Source: Psychrobacillus lasiicapitis (GTDB taxonomy: Bacteria; Bacillota; Bacilli; Bacillales_A; Planococcaceae). Taken from it: a stretch of 64,000 bases of DNA. The stretch covers positions 248,001 through 312,000 of the forward strand of contig NZ_VDGH01000004.1 of assembly GCF_006861795.1 (NCBI RefSeq). Direction: 5' to 3'. Under the pieces are notes generated by a model. That model had not been told where the DNA came from, did not search any database, and saw only the letters and a program-made list of their open reading frames with translations. Position 1 is the stretch's first letter, and each line of letters starts with the position of its first letter. The translations under genes and the position numbers were made by a program. Positions 18,563-26,981 of the stretch are shown one piece after another.

Positions 18563-19555
18563 ATGAAGTTAAGTGTTCTAGATCAAGCACCTATCACCGT
18601 AGGTAATACTGCGGTAGATGCTTTAAAGAAAGCGGAAGAGCTTGCAATATTAGCTGATCAGTTGGGTTATCATCGAATGTGGATGGCAGAACATCATGGG
18701 ACTGGAACGATTGCGAGCTCAGCTCCGGAGGTTATTGCAGCACATTTAGCCGCGAAAACGAACAATATTCGCATCGGGACAGGTGGTGTGATGATGATGC
18801 ATTACTCACCACTCAAGCTTGCGGAAGTGTTTAAAACTTTAAGTGCATTTTCACCGGGGCGTATAGATTTTGGTGTGGGACGTGCTCCAGGTGGAGATAA
18901 TTATGCTATGTATGCTCTATCAGAAGGTCGTCAGCCAATGTTAAATAATATGTATGAAAAGCTGTCGACTACCTTGCAATTATTGAACGATGAAGTACCA
19001 GAAGATAGCTTATATAATCGTTCAATTGCTACTCCTTCGAATGTCGTTTTACCAGAAGCTTGGTTACTCGGCTCCACTGGAAATAGTGCCATTCAAGCAG
19101 GTCGATTAGGAGTCGGCTATTCATTTGCACAGTTTTTCCAAGGCGGTATGACAAAAGAAATTTTTGATGCTTATAGACGCAATTTTACACCTTCCGCATT
19201 AATGGAAAAACCAGTGATCAATGTAACATACATGGTAACTGTTGCTGAAACGAAAGAAGAAGCAGAATTTGAAGCGTTGCCGCAGGATATTTCCAGATTA
19301 TCACTAATGAGAGGGCAAATCCGCCAAACATTAACACCAGTAGAGGCTCAAAATTATCCATTAACGGAAATGGATCGTATGGCAATTCAACAAAATCGCA
19401 AAATACACTTAGTTGGAACGCCAAATGAGGTTGCCACTATACTACAAGAAGAACAAGTCAAGTATGGATTTGACGAAGCGATGATTTGTAGCATTCCACA
19501 CTCTCAAGAAAAACGGTTGGACGTCTACCGACTTCTTGCACGTGAATTGTTTTAA
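18563..19555 (+). CDS. LLM-class flavin-dependent oxidoreductase
   Basis: Bacterial-luciferase-like monooxygenase-family protein, 330 aa. Typical features: LSVLDQAPITVG start, MWMAEHHGTGTIASSAPEV, and the TGGVMMMHYSPLKLAEVFKT segment followed by RIDFGVGRAPGG. These enzymes use FMNH2 and oxygen; the particular substrate (alkane, sulfonate or other) cannot be called. Most like the YwcH/YddN-type paralogues of Bacillus. Monocistronic, with a terminator after it and a GAAGGGAAG site before ATG. Confidence 0.88.
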   Translation: MKLSVLDQAPITVGNTAVDALKKAEELAILADQLGYHRMWMAEHHGTGTIASSAPEVIAAHLAAKTNNIRIGTGGVMMMHYSPLKLAEVFKTLSAFSPGRIDFGVGRAPGGDNYAMYALSEGRQPMLNNMYEKLSTTLQLLNDEVPEDSLYNRSIATPSNVVLPEAWLLGSTGNSAIQAGRLGVGYSFAQFFQGGMTKEIFDAYRRNFTPSALMEKPVINVTYMVTVAETKEEAEFEALPQDISRLSLMRGQIRQTLTPVEAQNYPLTEMDRMAIQQNRKIHLVGTPNEVATILQEEQVKYGFDEAMICSIPHSQEKRLDVYRLLARELF

Positions 19556-19576
19556 TTTATAGGCAAAGACATTAGA

Positions 19577-19608
19577 AAAAGAACCATTCTCAATGAGATG
19601 GTTCTTTC
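19577..19608. terminator. Bidirectional terminator
   Basis: AAAGAACCAT / ATGGTTCTTT hairpin with loop TCTCAATGAG between convergent genes; A and T flanks let it serve both strands. Confidence 0.85.
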
Positions 19609-19928
19609 CTACTGTTTGATGCGTTAAGTAGTATAACTCCGGCTATAATAAGTGCCAATCCAGAAAGAGTGAGTAAGTTAAACGGGTCATCCCAAATGAG
19701 CACACCTATAATTGCGGTAATTGCAGTACCGACACCAGACCAAATGGCATATGCCAAACTTAGAGGAATTGTTTTTAAACACAAAGACAAACAATAAAAT
19801 GATAAGCCATATCCGGCAATAACCCCAAAAGTAGGGACAAGATTTGTGAAACCCTCCGATAATTTCAACATAGCTGTCCCAAAAACCTCCGTTAAAATTG
19901 AAATGCTTAGTAAGCTATAGCCCTTCAT
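19590..19928 (-). CDS. SMR multidrug efflux subunit (second gene)
   Basis: Small multidrug resistance protein of 112 aa with four membrane helices. The conserved membrane-embedded Glu is in ILTEVFGTAMLK near the start; the dimer/signature helix carries PLSLAYAIWSGVGTA. Paired with the upstream SMR gene by a 19-bp gap, as in YkkCD, EbrAB and YvdRS heterodimeric pumps, which exchange protons for cationic drugs or guanidinium. The ATG at 19928 follows GGAGAG; a longer frame reaches back over the neighbour's end. No guanidine riboswitch was recognised upstream. Confidence 0.88.
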   Translation of the reverse strand: MKGYSLLSISILTEVFGTAMLKLSEGFTNLVPTFGVIAGYGLSFYCLSLCLKTIPLSLAYAIWSGVGTAITAIIGVLIWDDPFNLLTLSGLALIIAGVILLNASNSRKEPSH

Positions 19929-19947
19929 ATATGAATTCTCTCCTTCT

Positions 19948-20280
19948 CTACGCAAACGCATCTCCAGTTGATAAATTTAATAAGATAACTCCGCAAATAA
20001 TCAATACAAGACCGAAAAGTTTTTTCCTATTATAGGCTTTCTTATAGAGAACTATGCCGATTAAAGCAGTTAATGCAGTTCCTACTCCGGCCCAAATTGC
20101 ATAAGCAGTACCAATTGGAAGTGCTTTTAGCGATAAAGACAATGCATAAAATGCAAGGGCATAACCTAACACCACCCCAATAGAAGGCAGCACTTTTTTA
20201 AAACCTTTTGTCACTTTCAACATAGAGCTACCAAAAACTTCACTAATAATTGCGATTGCAAGTAATATGTATGCATTCAT
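19948..20280 (-). CDS. SMR multidrug efflux subunit (first gene)
   Basis: SMR-family protein of 110 aa with four helices, active-site Glu in IISEVFGSSMLK and signature PIGTAYAIWAGVGTALTA. ATG at 20280 lies 7 bp after AGGAGGTG; a GTG three codons upstream overlaps that site and is rejected. It is the promoter-proximal partner of the SMR pair. Both subunits keep the Glu, so either homo- or heterodimers could be active. Substrate unknown. Confidence 0.88.
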   Translation of the reverse strand: MNAYILLAIAIISEVFGSSMLKVTKGFKKVLPSIGVVLGYALAFYALSLSLKALPIGTAYAIWAGVGTALTALIGIVLYKKAYNRKKLFGLVLIICGVILLNLSTGDAFA

Positions 20281-20289
20281 ATAAAACAC

Positions 20290-20708
20290 CTCCTATCATT
20301 ATTAAAACGTTAAAAGCAAGCAAACGTCAAACTTACATACTTTCAATTTTAAAGAAGGAGTTTTGTATAAGTATGTGGAAGGTACATTAAATAAGCAGAT
20401 ATGAAGTAATAGTTTAGTAAAAGAGACAAGTAAATGTTTCTGCGGGTAGAATGTAAAATTGAAATGTCTAAATTGTTGACTTATGATTAGATATATATTT
20501 ATTGTTCCCTGAGAGCTTTTAATATTGTTCTAAATCATATACGTGTTAATTAGACAAGCAATGGTAAAAAGGAATTAATAGTTCCGAGAGGTGCCACTAC
20601 CTTTATGAAACGAATTTGGGGAAGTCGTAAAGCTTTACTCTGAATAACTATAAAATATCTAAGCTTAAGAAGATAAAAAAGCAGGAAAAAATACAAAGGA
20701 GAAGCGAT
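20290..20708. other. Gene-free 420-bp stretch
   Basis: Holds the minus-strand leader of the SMR pair and the leader of the interrupted membrane-protein gene. A short hairpin series GGAA..TTCC and AGGT..ACCT lies near 20570-20605. I see no recognisable gene, riboswitch or RNA; a scrap of coding-like sequence near 20580-20645 is full of stops. Confidence 0.4.
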
Positions 20709-21029
20709 ATGATTGGTTTACTTAATCTTGGAAGCCTTGTGCTTGGACTAATTGCTTGAATACTGCCGGTTGTTAATCTCATGGGATATCAAAAACAGAC
20801 TCATGGAAACTGGATCGCCCTTTCCGTTGTGAGCATGATTGCCTGTGCTATCTCACTATGTTTTCAAATTTTCTACAATGCTTACTTGGTACAGACTGAG
20901 GATTGGTCTGCTCTTATGGACACATCATATGCTACTGCTTCAGCCGCAGCAGTACTTCTCATTGTTACGATTTTATTAAATGTAATCAGCTGCTTGTGTA
21001 TCGTTATAAAATGGCTAAAGAGTAGTTGA
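20709..21029 (+). pseudogene. Small membrane protein interrupted by TGA
   Basis: A 106-codon frame with a good start (ATG at 20709 after AGGAGAAG) broken by TGA at codon 17 (20757-20759). Read through, it gives MIGLLNLGSLVLGLIA[stop]ILPVVNL, then a three-helix small membrane protein ending in KWLKSS. The stop sits where a Trp (IAWILPVV) would be natural in this first helix, so a single TGG-to-TGA change explains it. Downstream frame is uninterrupted. It could be a recent nonsense allele, a sequencing error or opal readthrough. An internal ATG at 20781 has no ribosome-binding site. Confidence 0.7.
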
Positions 21030-21164
21030 ACAGCAATATTAAAACGAATGGATTTTAATACAAAAATCATGGATTTGCAGACAAATGGTAGTGGTGTTTT
21101 GGATGATTGTATTCGCGGTGGAAGACATGTGAGAAAAACAATAAAAAGAAGGAAGTGTTAAACG

Positions 21165-21872
21165 ATGGATTTGGAAGTGGTTATGCAGGAGCTTGAAGCT
21201 CTAGGTAAAGAACGATCGAAAAAAATGTACATATCAAATGGTGCACGTGAACCCTTATTTGGGGTAGCTACCGGAGCGATGAAACCAATCGCTAAGAAAA
21301 TAAAAATAAGTCAGCCTTTAGCTGAAGAACTTTATGCTACAGGGAATTACGATGCGATGTATTTTGCGGGTGTTATTGCAGATCCAAAAGGTATGACAGA
21401 GTCGGATTACGATCGGTGGGTGGATGCAGCGTATTTTTACATGCTGTCTGATTATGTGGTGGCCGTGACATTATCGGAGTCAGATATTGCACAGGAAGTA
21501 TCGGATAAATGGATTGCGAGTGGTGAAGAGCTAAGGATGTCAGCGGGCTGGAGCTGCTACTGTTGGCTTTTAGGAAATCGAAAAGATGTAGAGTTTTCAG
21601 AAACCAAGATTTCAAATATGTTGGATATAGTAAAAGCTACGATTCACGATTCTCCAGAACGTACCAAATCTGCTATGAACAATTTTGTATATACAGTAGG
21701 AATTTCCTATTTGCCTCTTCATGAAAAAGCAGTGGAGACAGCAAAGGAATTAGGAATAGTAGAAATGAAACGAGACAATAAAAAAAGCAGTTTTTTAAAT
21801 GCTTACGAAAGTATTCAAAAAGAACTCGATAGAGGAAGGCTAGGCTTTAAACGTAAGTATGTAAGATGTTAA
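21165..21872 (+). CDS. AlkD-like DNA alkylation repair protein
   Basis: 235-residue alpha-helical HEAT-like repeat protein of the DNA alkylation-repair (AlkC/AlkD) family, predicted to bind and excise alkylated bases. Seen: MYISNGAREPLFGVATGAMK near the N-terminus, in place of the usual helical cap, and repeated helix pairs with DRWVDAAYFYMLSDYVV and SAGWSCYCWLLGNR. The Asp/Trp residues that mark active AlkD enzymes cannot be placed with certainty by eye; many Bacillus members are uncharacterised. GAAGG site before ATG. Confidence 0.78.
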   Translation: MDLEVVMQELEALGKERSKKMYISNGAREPLFGVATGAMKPIAKKIKISQPLAEELYATGNYDAMYFAGVIADPKGMTESDYDRWVDAAYFYMLSDYVVAVTLSESDIAQEVSDKWIASGEELRMSAGWSCYCWLLGNRKDVEFSETKISNMLDIVKATIHDSPERTKSAMNNFVYTVGISYLPLHEKAVETAKELGIVEMKRDNKKSSFLNAYESIQKELDRGRLGFKRKYVRC

Positions 21873-21944
21873 TATAGCCTCGCAATATAAAACAATTTTC
21901 TACTATTGGAAGAAGTTGTCTCAAAAAGAACAATCAATATAAAA

Positions 21945-21982
21945 CCGCTAGAGAAGAAATATATTCTCTAGCATTTTCTCTT
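21945..21982. terminator. Bidirectional terminator
   Basis: GCTAGAGAA / TTCTCTAGC hairpin between convergent genes, with a T-rich tail on the plus side. Confidence 0.75.
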
Positions 21983-21989
21983 TTAACAT

Positions 21990-22175
21990 CTATTTACTTA
22001 CTAGTGCCATTACACCTTTAAAAATCAGGACAAGCGAGAAGATTACAATAGCCAAAATACCGATTAGATCAGTTACTGGCTGTAAACCAGATAAGAAAGT
22101 ACCTGTTAATGGAGCCTTTAATAATGCGAAACCAGCCAATATACTAGCTAACATTAAAAGAATAAAACGATCCAT
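21990..22175 (-). CDS. Small two-helix membrane protein
   Basis: 61-residue hydrophobic protein with two predicted helices (residues 3-22 and 36-58) joined by a short polar loop. AGGAGG site 7 bp before the ATG on the minus strand and terminator downstream make it a real gene. No family recognised; it could be a stress or sporulation micropeptide. Confidence 0.65.
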   Translation of the reverse strand: MDRFILLMLASILAGFALLKAPLTGTFLSGLQPVTDLIGILAIVIFSLVLIFKGVMALVSK

Positions 22176-22253
22176 TTCGTTATGCCTCCTCTTTTGTACA
22201 GTATATGAACAAATGGAAGGAAAGTTGAACTGATAGCATCTTTAAGTTTTTAA

Positions 22254-22988
22254 TTGGTGATTAAAGATAAAGTAGTCATTATTATGGGAGCTTCTAGTGG
22301 AATAGGAGAAGCGACAGCGAAATTATTAGCACAACATGACACAAAATTAGTTTTAGCTGCTAGACGAATAGATAGCCTGAAAGCTATTAAAGAAGCGTAT
22401 CCAGAAGCAAATATTCACATACAGCAAGCAGACGTAACAAACTTTGAAGATGTAAAAAAGGTTGCTCAGCTTGCATTAGACACATTTGGAAAGATAGATG
22501 TATTGTACAACAACGCAGGTATTATGCCGACTGCTCCTATCATAGAAGGAAGACGTGATGAGTGGAAACAAATGCTTGATATTAATATCATGGGTGTGTT
22601 AAACGGCATTGCAGCTGTTATCCCGTTTATGGCTGAGCAAAAGTCAGGACATATTATTGCTACGGATTCTTTAGCAGGACATGTAGTGTATCCAGATTCA
22701 GCGGTGTATTGTGGAACAAAATTTGCCGTACGTGCAATCATGGAAGGGTTAAGACAGGAACAGAGGGAGAATAATATCAAATCAACTATCATTTCCCCTG
22801 GTGCTGTAGCTACTGAATTGTACAATACCATAAATGATAAAGACGTTGCGGAGAAAGTCCATCAGATGCAAATAGAATCCGGTTTAATCCCTGAAGATAT
22901 TGCATCTGCAGTTATGTTTGCGATAAGTACTCCTGATCGTATGTCTATAAGTGATATGATTATACGTCCAACCAGTCAACAAGTTTAA
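22254..22988 (+). CDS. SDR family oxidoreductase
   Basis: Classical short-chain dehydrogenase/reductase, 244 aa. NADP-binding GASSGIGE motif, RR after the second strand (favouring NADPH), NNAG, and catalytic Ser (ATDSLAG) with YCGTK (Tyr-x-x-x-Lys). Start is TTG at 22254 or GTG at 22257; neither has a good ribosome-binding site, so expression may be weak. It ends in a strong terminator and is convergent with the LysR gene; it may be part of the same regulated group as the MFS exporter. Confidence 0.88.
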   Translation: MVIKDKVVIIMGASSGIGEATAKLLAQHDTKLVLAARRIDSLKAIKEAYPEANIHIQQADVTNFEDVKKVAQLALDTFGKIDVLYNNAGIMPTAPIIEGRRDEWKQMLDINIMGVLNGIAAVIPFMAEQKSGHIIATDSLAGHVVYPDSAVYCGTKFAVRAIMEGLRQEQRENNIKSTIISPGAVATELYNTINDKDVAEKVHQMQIESGLIPEDIASAVMFAISTPDRMSISDMIIRPTSQQV

Positions 22989-23001
22989 TGCAAGCTCTCA
23001 T

Positions 23002-23050
23002 TGACCCTCCCTGGATTGGATAAGTACAGGGAGGGTTAAGTTTGTTTTTT
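23002..23050. terminator. Terminator between SDR and LysR genes
   Basis: TTGACCCTCCCTG / CAGGGAGGGTTAA near-perfect 13-bp stem followed by TTTGTTTTTT. Confidence 0.9.
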
Positions 23051-23958
23051 TACTCAATAGGCTCATGATTGGAAAACTTATCCTTAATTTCTTCAAAAAA
23101 CAGATTTGCTGCATGGGAGAAAACCTGATGCTTTTTCCAAACAATATTTAGACCCGATTCAAGTCTCGGTTCTAATGGCCTAAAACAAAGGTTACTATCA
23201 CGGGATGTATTTGCTATTTTATCAAGGGTGACTGCATAACCGATACCTTCCTCAACCAAGATGGCAGCATTATAAACAAGATTATACGTCGTGACAACGT
23301 TCAATTTATCATAATCGTCTCCAAACCATTCTGAAAACTCATTTTTAGATAATCCAGGTTTTATAGCTTGTCTTGATAAGAGGAGAGGTACATCTATTAG
23401 ATCAGTCTTCTGTATGCTTTCTTTTACAGCGAGCGGACTATCTTTTCTCATCACAACTCCCCACACGTCTTTAGCTGGAAGATTGATATAATTGTATTTA
23501 GACAAATCGGCCGGTTGAATAAGAATACCAAAATCGAGTAATCCCTTATCAAGTTGTTCCGTCACATCATCGGAGTTTCCGCTATGAAAGTGATATTTGA
23601 TAGTTGGATATTTTAACTGCAAATCTTTTACTATCTGCGCAATTAGCTTCATAGCTTTTGTTTCTCCGCCCCCTATGTAAATATCTCCTCCTACAGATTC
23701 TTCCATAGAAGAAAATTCGGCTTCCACCTTAACTACCATGTCAATGATTTCTTCTGCTCTCTTTCTTAGGATCATTCCTTCCTCTGTCAAAACAATATGA
23801 TGACTTTTCCGGATAAATAATTTCTTTCCCAACTCCTCTTCCAGCTCTTTTAATTGCCTAGACAAAGTTGGCTGTGTAATATGCAAAAAATTAGCCGCTC
23901 CTGTTATACTTCCTTCTCTTGCGACAGTAAGAAAATAACGTAGAACTCTAAATTCCAT
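23050..23958 (-). CDS. LysR-family transcriptional regulator
   Basis: 302-residue LysR-type regulator. N-terminal winged HTH (1-60: GSITGAANFLHITQPTLSRQLKELEEELG) and periplasmic-binding-like effector domain (about 90-295). Divergent from the MFS gene at 24088, the usual arrangement for a LysR regulator and its target. GGAGG site before ATG. Effector unknown. Closest in feel to regulators of YtbD-type exporters, but not assigned. Confidence 0.92.
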   Translation of the reverse strand: MEFRVLRYFLTVAREGSITGAANFLHITQPTLSRQLKELEEELGKKLFIRKSHHIVLTEEGMILRKRAEEIIDMVVKVEAEFSSMEESVGGDIYIGGGETKAMKLIAQIVKDLQLKYPTIKYHFHSGNSDDVTEQLDKGLLDFGILIQPADLSKYNYINLPAKDVWGVVMRKDSPLAVKESIQKTDLIDVPLLLSRQAIKPGLSKNEFSEWFGDDYDKLNVVTTYNLVYNAAILVEEGIGYAVTLDKIANTSRDSNLCFRPLEPRLESGLNIVWKKHQVFSHAANLFFEEIKDKFSNHEPIE

Positions 23959-23998
23959 AAATTAATTTACCTCCACACGCTTAATATACCTTATAAGC

Positions 23999-24023
23999 AT
24001 ACCACATAATAAGATATAGGTAT
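23999..24023. promoter_or_regulatory. Possible LysR operator
   Basis: ATACC (23999-24003) and GGTAT (24019-24023) form an inverted repeat with 15 nt between, next to a CTTATAAG palindrome, in the divergent LysR/MFS gap. Location fits an autoregulatory LysR site; sequence support is weak. Confidence 0.35.
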
Positions 24024-24087
24024 TGGTAATTGCTCGTACGTAAAAGTAAAATAAATAAGCAGATGTGCAAGAGAGGAGCTATTTAAA

Positions 24088-25239
24088 ATGCAACGAAAAA
24101 ATTTATTAATATTTATTTTGACAATAGGAGTTTTCGGCATCTTAAATACCGAAATGGGGTTTATCGGGATATTACCTAATATCGCCAATCACTTTAGCGT
24201 TAGTGTTTCAACAGCAGGATGGGTGGTAAGTATTTTTGCCATTGGTGTTGCAATATCCGCGCCAACCATGCCGTTATTATTTTCAGGGATAAATCGAAAA
24301 AAAGTGATGATCGTTGTCCTAAGTGTTTTTGTTGTAGGAAATATTATATCCATATTTACATCCAATTTTACTGTTTTATTAATTGCTCGAATTATTCCAG
24401 CGCTTTTTCATCCGGTCTATGTTTCTTTGGCATTTTCAGCGGCTGCCGATTCTGTTAGTAAAGAGGAAGCTCCCAAAGCTATATCCAAAATCTTTATAGG
24501 TGTGTCTGCGGGGATGGTAGTGGGAGTTCCAATCGTTAGTTTTATCGCTAGCGTGTCTAATTTACAACTTGCGATGACATTTTTCGCTATTGTTAATATC
24601 CTTGTACTTATTGCAACATTATTATTTGTTCCATCTATGCCGGTTAAAGAAAAAATCTCCTATGGAACTCAATTGAATGTATTGAAAAAGTCTGTAACAT
24701 GGCTTTCTATTATAATTGTCATTTTGCTAAATTCAGCTGTTTTTGGGGTTTACAGCTATCTCGCAGAATATTTACAAACCGTCACGAACATAGCGGCGAA
24801 TATAACTAGCTTGATGTTATTCACTTACGGAGCAGCAAATATTATTGGGAACATTTTGGCTGGAAGGCTACTAACTATTAATCCTATCAAAACAATCTTA
24901 TCTCTTCCTTTTCTATTGGGAATTGTTTATATCATTCAATTTTTCATGGGATATCTCACTTTGGCTATGGTAATTATTATCTTACTATGGGGAATTTTAG
25001 CTGGAATATCAGCAAACATTACTCAATATGTAGTTACATCGGCGGCACCTGAAGCCCCTGACTTTGCTAACGGATTGTTTTTATCATCTGCAAATATAGG
25101 AACAACAATTGGTACAGCTGTAGGAGGCTTTTTTATCTCCATAATGGGAACGCAATACGTTATCTTAGTAGGATTATTATCCGTAATATTGAGTGCGGTA
25201 TTTATTTTTTTAAGAAACAACATGTATAGTGCTAAATAA
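24088..25239 (+). CDS. MFS transporter (DHA1/AraJ-like)
   Basis: 383-residue, 12-helix major facilitator of the drug:H+ antiporter type. N-terminal GVFGILNTEMGFIGILPNIA and the loop-2/3 region NRKKVMIVVL are present; the second half begins near residue 200 after KEKISYG. Probably exports a small organic compound, perhaps one detected by the divergent LysR regulator. AGAGGAGC site before ATG. Length is typical of the AraJ/YtbD subgroup (about 390). Confidence 0.88.
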   Translation: MQRKNLLIFILTIGVFGILNTEMGFIGILPNIANHFSVSVSTAGWVVSIFAIGVAISAPTMPLLFSGINRKKVMIVVLSVFVVGNIISIFTSNFTVLLIARIIPALFHPVYVSLAFSAAADSVSKEEAPKAISKIFIGVSAGMVVGVPIVSFIASVSNLQLAMTFFAIVNILVLIATLLFVPSMPVKEKISYGTQLNVLKKSVTWLSIIIVILLNSAVFGVYSYLAEYLQTVTNIAANITSLMLFTYGAANIIGNILAGRLLTINPIKTILSLPFLLGIVYIIQFFMGYLTLAMVIIILLWGILAGISANITQYVVTSAAPEAPDFANGLFLSSANIGTTIGTAVGGFFISIMGTQYVILVGLLSVILSAVFIFLRNNMYSAK

Positions 25240-25586
25240 AATACTGTCGAGGTGAGAAAAATCAACTAGTTGTATTCGATGCACTAGCAGTTGCCTCCAT
25301 CGCTTGAGGAGCAAACTTCATTATAAATTACTACACCTGGAAGAATATCAGAATGGGTAACCTCAGCGATAGATTATAAGTACCGCCAATCCCAAGTTAG
25401 CCTTATATATTCATTCAAAACAAATTTAAGGTTTGTTGCAGTGCTCTCATTAAGTTATTTTCTTCATCTCTCTAAAATTATCCTTTCAAGAAACTGTAAA
25501 AAAAGATCATATTAATAGTATAAATTTATGTTAGTATTTATATAGCATGAATAATACGAATGATCGAAAAGTTGGGAGAGTGCGTT
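25240..25586. other. Gene-free 345-bp stretch
   Basis: No intact gene seen. The minus strand has two short overlapping coding-like scraps near 25250-25370, one ending CSSSDGGNC and one MKFAPQAMEATASASN, both without a supported start, so a decayed gene end is possible. The plus end holds the leader of the next gene, with TATAAT-like sequence near 25515-25550. Confidence 0.3.
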
Positions 25587-26108
25587 ATGACAGAAGAAGA
25601 ATATATGAATGAGGGGTATAGAAAATACGAAGGAACAGATCTAGATATATTTTACTCAGCAAAAAAATGTCAACACGCCGGAATTTGCGTTCAAGGTAAT
25701 GGAGATGTTTTTCAAGTAAAACGTAAACCTTGGATTCTACCGGATAACGGGAAAACAAGTGAAGTAACAATAATAATCGATGCATGCCCATCAGAGGCAT
25801 TGCGTTATATAAGAAAGGAAGTAGAACCTATGGTAGATTTATTACAAGGTAAGAACCGATTTTATTTAGAAGATGATAATAAACAATTAATTGCCGAAAT
25901 TACTTTTACAGAGCCTAATAATGAGTTCTTTATTATTGATCATACTTTTGTAGATGATAGATTGAGAGGGAAGGGCATAGCGCAAGCGTTAGTAAAAGCT
26001 GTTGCAAATAAAGCACGAGTAGAAAATAAAACAATCATACCATTATGTCCTTTCGCTAAATTGGAATTTGAAAAAAAAGCAGAATATACTGATGTGTGGA
26101 AACGCTAA
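25587..26108 (+). CDS. YjdI/YjdJ fusion: Fe-S protein plus GNAT-like domain
   Basis: 173-residue protein joining two E. coli-type proteins that are separate neighbours there. Residues 5-75 match the DUF1271/YjdI Fe-S cluster family, with Cys in KKCQHAGICVQG and DACPSEAL. Residues 85-173 are a YjdJ-like short GNAT acyltransferase, with the acetyl-CoA loop DDRLRGKGIAQALV. The ATG at 25587 follows GGGAGAG; an earlier ATG at 25560 lacks such a site. Roles of both halves are unknown; a redox-linked acylation is possible. Fused forms also exist in other Firmicutes, as far as I recall. Confidence 0.75.
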   Translation: MTEEEYMNEGYRKYEGTDLDIFYSAKKCQHAGICVQGNGDVFQVKRKPWILPDNGKTSEVTIIIDACPSEALRYIRKEVEPMVDLLQGKNRFYLEDDNKQLIAEITFTEPNNEFFIIDHTFVDDRLRGKGIAQALVKAVANKARVENKTIIPLCPFAKLEFEKKAEYTDVWKR

Positions 26109-26183
26109 TCTAGTACAAAATATATAAGAAATCCCCACTATAATATTATATCTTTAAGAGGACTTTTAATAAGAGGTGAGGAT

Positions 26184-26918
26184 ATGCACATAAAAAAAGC
26201 CCGATTGATTAATGTGGAAGGAAACGATACAGCAGTTCTATTACTACATTCTTATACAAGCCATACGCGTGACATGAAAGCGTTAGCCGAATCAATTCAT
26301 CAAACATTAGGTTTTACTTGTTTTGCTCCATTATATAGGGGACATGGTGAGGAAGCAGAGGCATTAATTCCTTTTACAATTGATAATTGGTGGGAGGATG
26401 CACTAGAAAGCTATAAGCAATTAGCAAAGAAATATAATCAGGTCTTTGTCATTGGATTATCGGTAGGGGGAATTTTCGCTTTAAAATTAGCCCAATAATT
26501 TCCGATTGAGCGTATGGTAGTCATGTCTGTGCCTACAGATAAATCGCCTATACAAGCGAAACAACGTATTATTGATTATGCTGTACGCTATAAGAAATTA
26601 GAAAATAAATCCGAAGTACAGATACAAGACGAATTAAAGAAATTTGATCGATTACCAATGAACTCATTTGAGCGGTTTCAAGAATTTATACATGAGACCA
26701 TGATTGACTTATCTGTAATTACATCTCCAATAGCTATTTACTATGGAGGGCGTGATGAGGCAACCTATGAAGAAAGCGCGGTTGAAATTGCTGAAAGTGT
26801 TTCCTCAGCTTTAATCGAACTAAAAAAATTTGAAAACACCTCACATCTTATGACATTAAGTAAAGAAAAGGATGGTATATATAGACAAATCATTCAATTT
26901 CTCGGCCCTGATGTTTGA
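26184..26918 (+). pseudogene. Carboxylesterase (Est30-like) with in-frame TAA
   Basis: An alpha/beta hydrolase of 244 codons broken by a single TAA at 26496-26498; the frame continues on both sides with no shift. The first half ends FVIGLSVGGIFALKLAQ, holding the nucleophile GLSVG; the second half has the acid residue in YGGRDEATYEE and His in FENTSHLMT. Full length fits the thermostable carboxylesterase Est30/YvaK family (about 245). The first half has a proper AGAGGTGAG site. A one-base change from CAA, GAA or AAA to TAA explains it; likely inactive unless read through. Confidence 0.8.
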
Positions 26919-26981
26919 TAAAAATGGAATTAAATGAAACTTCCATCCTTGTGGTAGCGTACATAAGGAAAGGGGGAATGC

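Noticed and set aside
20290-20700. Guanidine (ykkC-type) riboswitch for the SMR pair
   Set aside because: I looked on the minus-strand leader and saw no recognisable conserved motifs.
25250-25370. Cysteine-rich minus-strand peptide (CSSSDGGNC) as a possible bacteriocin precursor
   Set aside because: No start codon, leader or maturation genes nearby; more likely a scrap of a decayed gene.
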